From assembly GCA_003707065.3 (NCBI GenBank), contig PPXM03000015.1, positions 1-64,000 of the forward strand: a stretch of DNA of 64,000 bases, in the 5' to 3' direction. The notes beneath the pieces were generated by a model. That model was not told where the DNA came from. It did no database searches and worked only from the letters and a program-made list of their open reading frames with translations. Below, piece by piece: positions 63,590 to 64,000 of the stretch (position 1 is its first letter; every line of letters starts with the position of its first letter). The translations under genes were made by a program, and so were the position numbers. Source of the DNA: Trigonopsis variabilis (taxonomy: Eukaryota; Ascomycota; Trigonopsidomycetes; Trigonopsidales; Trigonopsidaceae).

Positions 63590-64000
63590 ATGAAACCTGC
63601 TAGTCAGGATGCGTTTGCTGATCTGGTGTCATTTGGCTCCAAACGGAATAAACTGACCTTGGCTGAACAGCAACGTCAAAGTGCCGGGTTGAATGGAACA
63701 AATGGCCAGAAAAGTGGGAGTAATGACTGGACAGCTGACGGTTTGGACTTTCTAGCTAAATCTGGGTCTCCTACTCCCTCTCAGCAGACCAAATCAGCCG
63801 ATAGTAGCGACCCCTTTGCTGTGTTTGCGTCGAATCCTTCGAATTTTGCGAAATCTGACATATCCTACTCTTCGGAATCGAGAGGTACCAATGATATTGA
63901 TCTTCTCAGTGAGTTCACCAACCCCGTCAAGGCAGAAATAGTCAAGGACAAAGAACAAGCAGGGGCACGACAGGCTCGCACCCAGAGCATTGAAAGGCCT
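63590..64000 (+). CDS. Partial gene, auxilin-like (Swa2-type) N-terminus (tentative)
   Basis: Open from the ATG at 63590 to the right edge, 137 codons so far (MKPASQDAFADLVSFGSKRN). The sequence is disordered and has endocytic short motifs: DAFADLVSF, NDWTADGLDFLAKSG, SSDPFAVF (a DPF adaptor motif), and GTNDIDLLSEF, which resembles a clathrin box. Such an N-terminus fits yeast Swa2/auxilin, which recruits Hsp70 to uncoat clathrin vesicles; the TPR and J domains would lie beyond the window. Other clathrin-coat accessory proteins share these motifs, so the call is tentative. Confidence 0.5.
   Translation, partial: MKPASQDAFADLVSFGSKRNKLTLAEQQRQSAGLNGTNGQKSGSNDWTADGLDFLAKSGSPTPSQQTKSADSSDPFAVFASNPSNFAKSDISYSSESRGTNDIDLLSEFTNPVKAEIVKDKEQAGARQARTQSIERP

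Overview
The window is nuclear DNA of a fungus, most likely an ascomycete, possibly of an early-diverging (Taphrinomycotina-like) lineage. It carries fungus-type genes (Rtt109, Mim1, Pam17, cytochrome c peroxidase, Hua1, lanosterol synthase). Genes are dense on both strands, with 50-300 bp between neighbours. Introns are tiny, mostly 34-48 nt, sit mainly near the 5' ends of genes, and often have a branch-point-like CTAAC/CTAAT close to the 3' splice site. Species assignment is inference; no rRNA or other marker is present.

Region 1 (1-8.1 kb) is gene-poor and looks accessory. It holds the edge of a gene resembling the PD-(D/E)XK part of AAA-ATPase-like proteins (minus strand), a ~140 bp-arm imperfect inverted repeat, a decayed FunK1-type fungal protein kinase, and a possible four-exon gene for an unrecognised small membrane protein (5779-6806).

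Region 2 (8.1-38.1 kb) is compact housekeeping DNA: a Myb/SANT-like protein, SDH3, the TFIIH helicase XPB, actin-interacting AIP1, a protein with clathrin-adaptor-ear-type WGEF motifs, HUA1, S-adenosylmethionine decarboxylase, PP1 inhibitor-2 (GLC8), an MPM1-like protein, a Crb2/Rad9/53BP1-type checkpoint mediator, POP7, an RbAp46/48-type histone chaperone, an IFRD protein, EMC4, OXA1, MIM1, SPO11, a class II aldolase-like protein, RTT109 and tRNA-Gly(GCC).

Region 3 (38.3-40.2 kb) is a second decayed FunK1 kinase, directly beyond the tRNA gene.

Region 4 (40.4-64 kb) returns to housekeeping genes: TAF6, GPD1, an SLX9-like protein, PAM17, CCP1, an amidase, a vitamin-type MFS transporter, TAF11, a p47/Shp1 Cdc48 cofactor, NOP10, NOB1, an unrecognised coiled-coil protein, mL57 (MRPL15-type), lanosterol synthase, bL27m (MRP7-type), and the start of an auxilin-like gene running off the right edge.

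Themes: transcription and chromatin (XPB, TAF6, TAF11, RTT109, RbAp48, Crb2); mitochondrial biogenesis and respiration (SDH3, OXA1, MIM1, PAM17, CCP1, mL57, bL27m); ribosome and RNA maturation (POP7, NOP10, NOB1, SLX9). EMC4, OXA1 and MIM1, which insert proteins into three different membranes, lie side by side. Splice sites were inferred by eye from reading frame, GT/GC-AG boundaries and conserved protein motifs.
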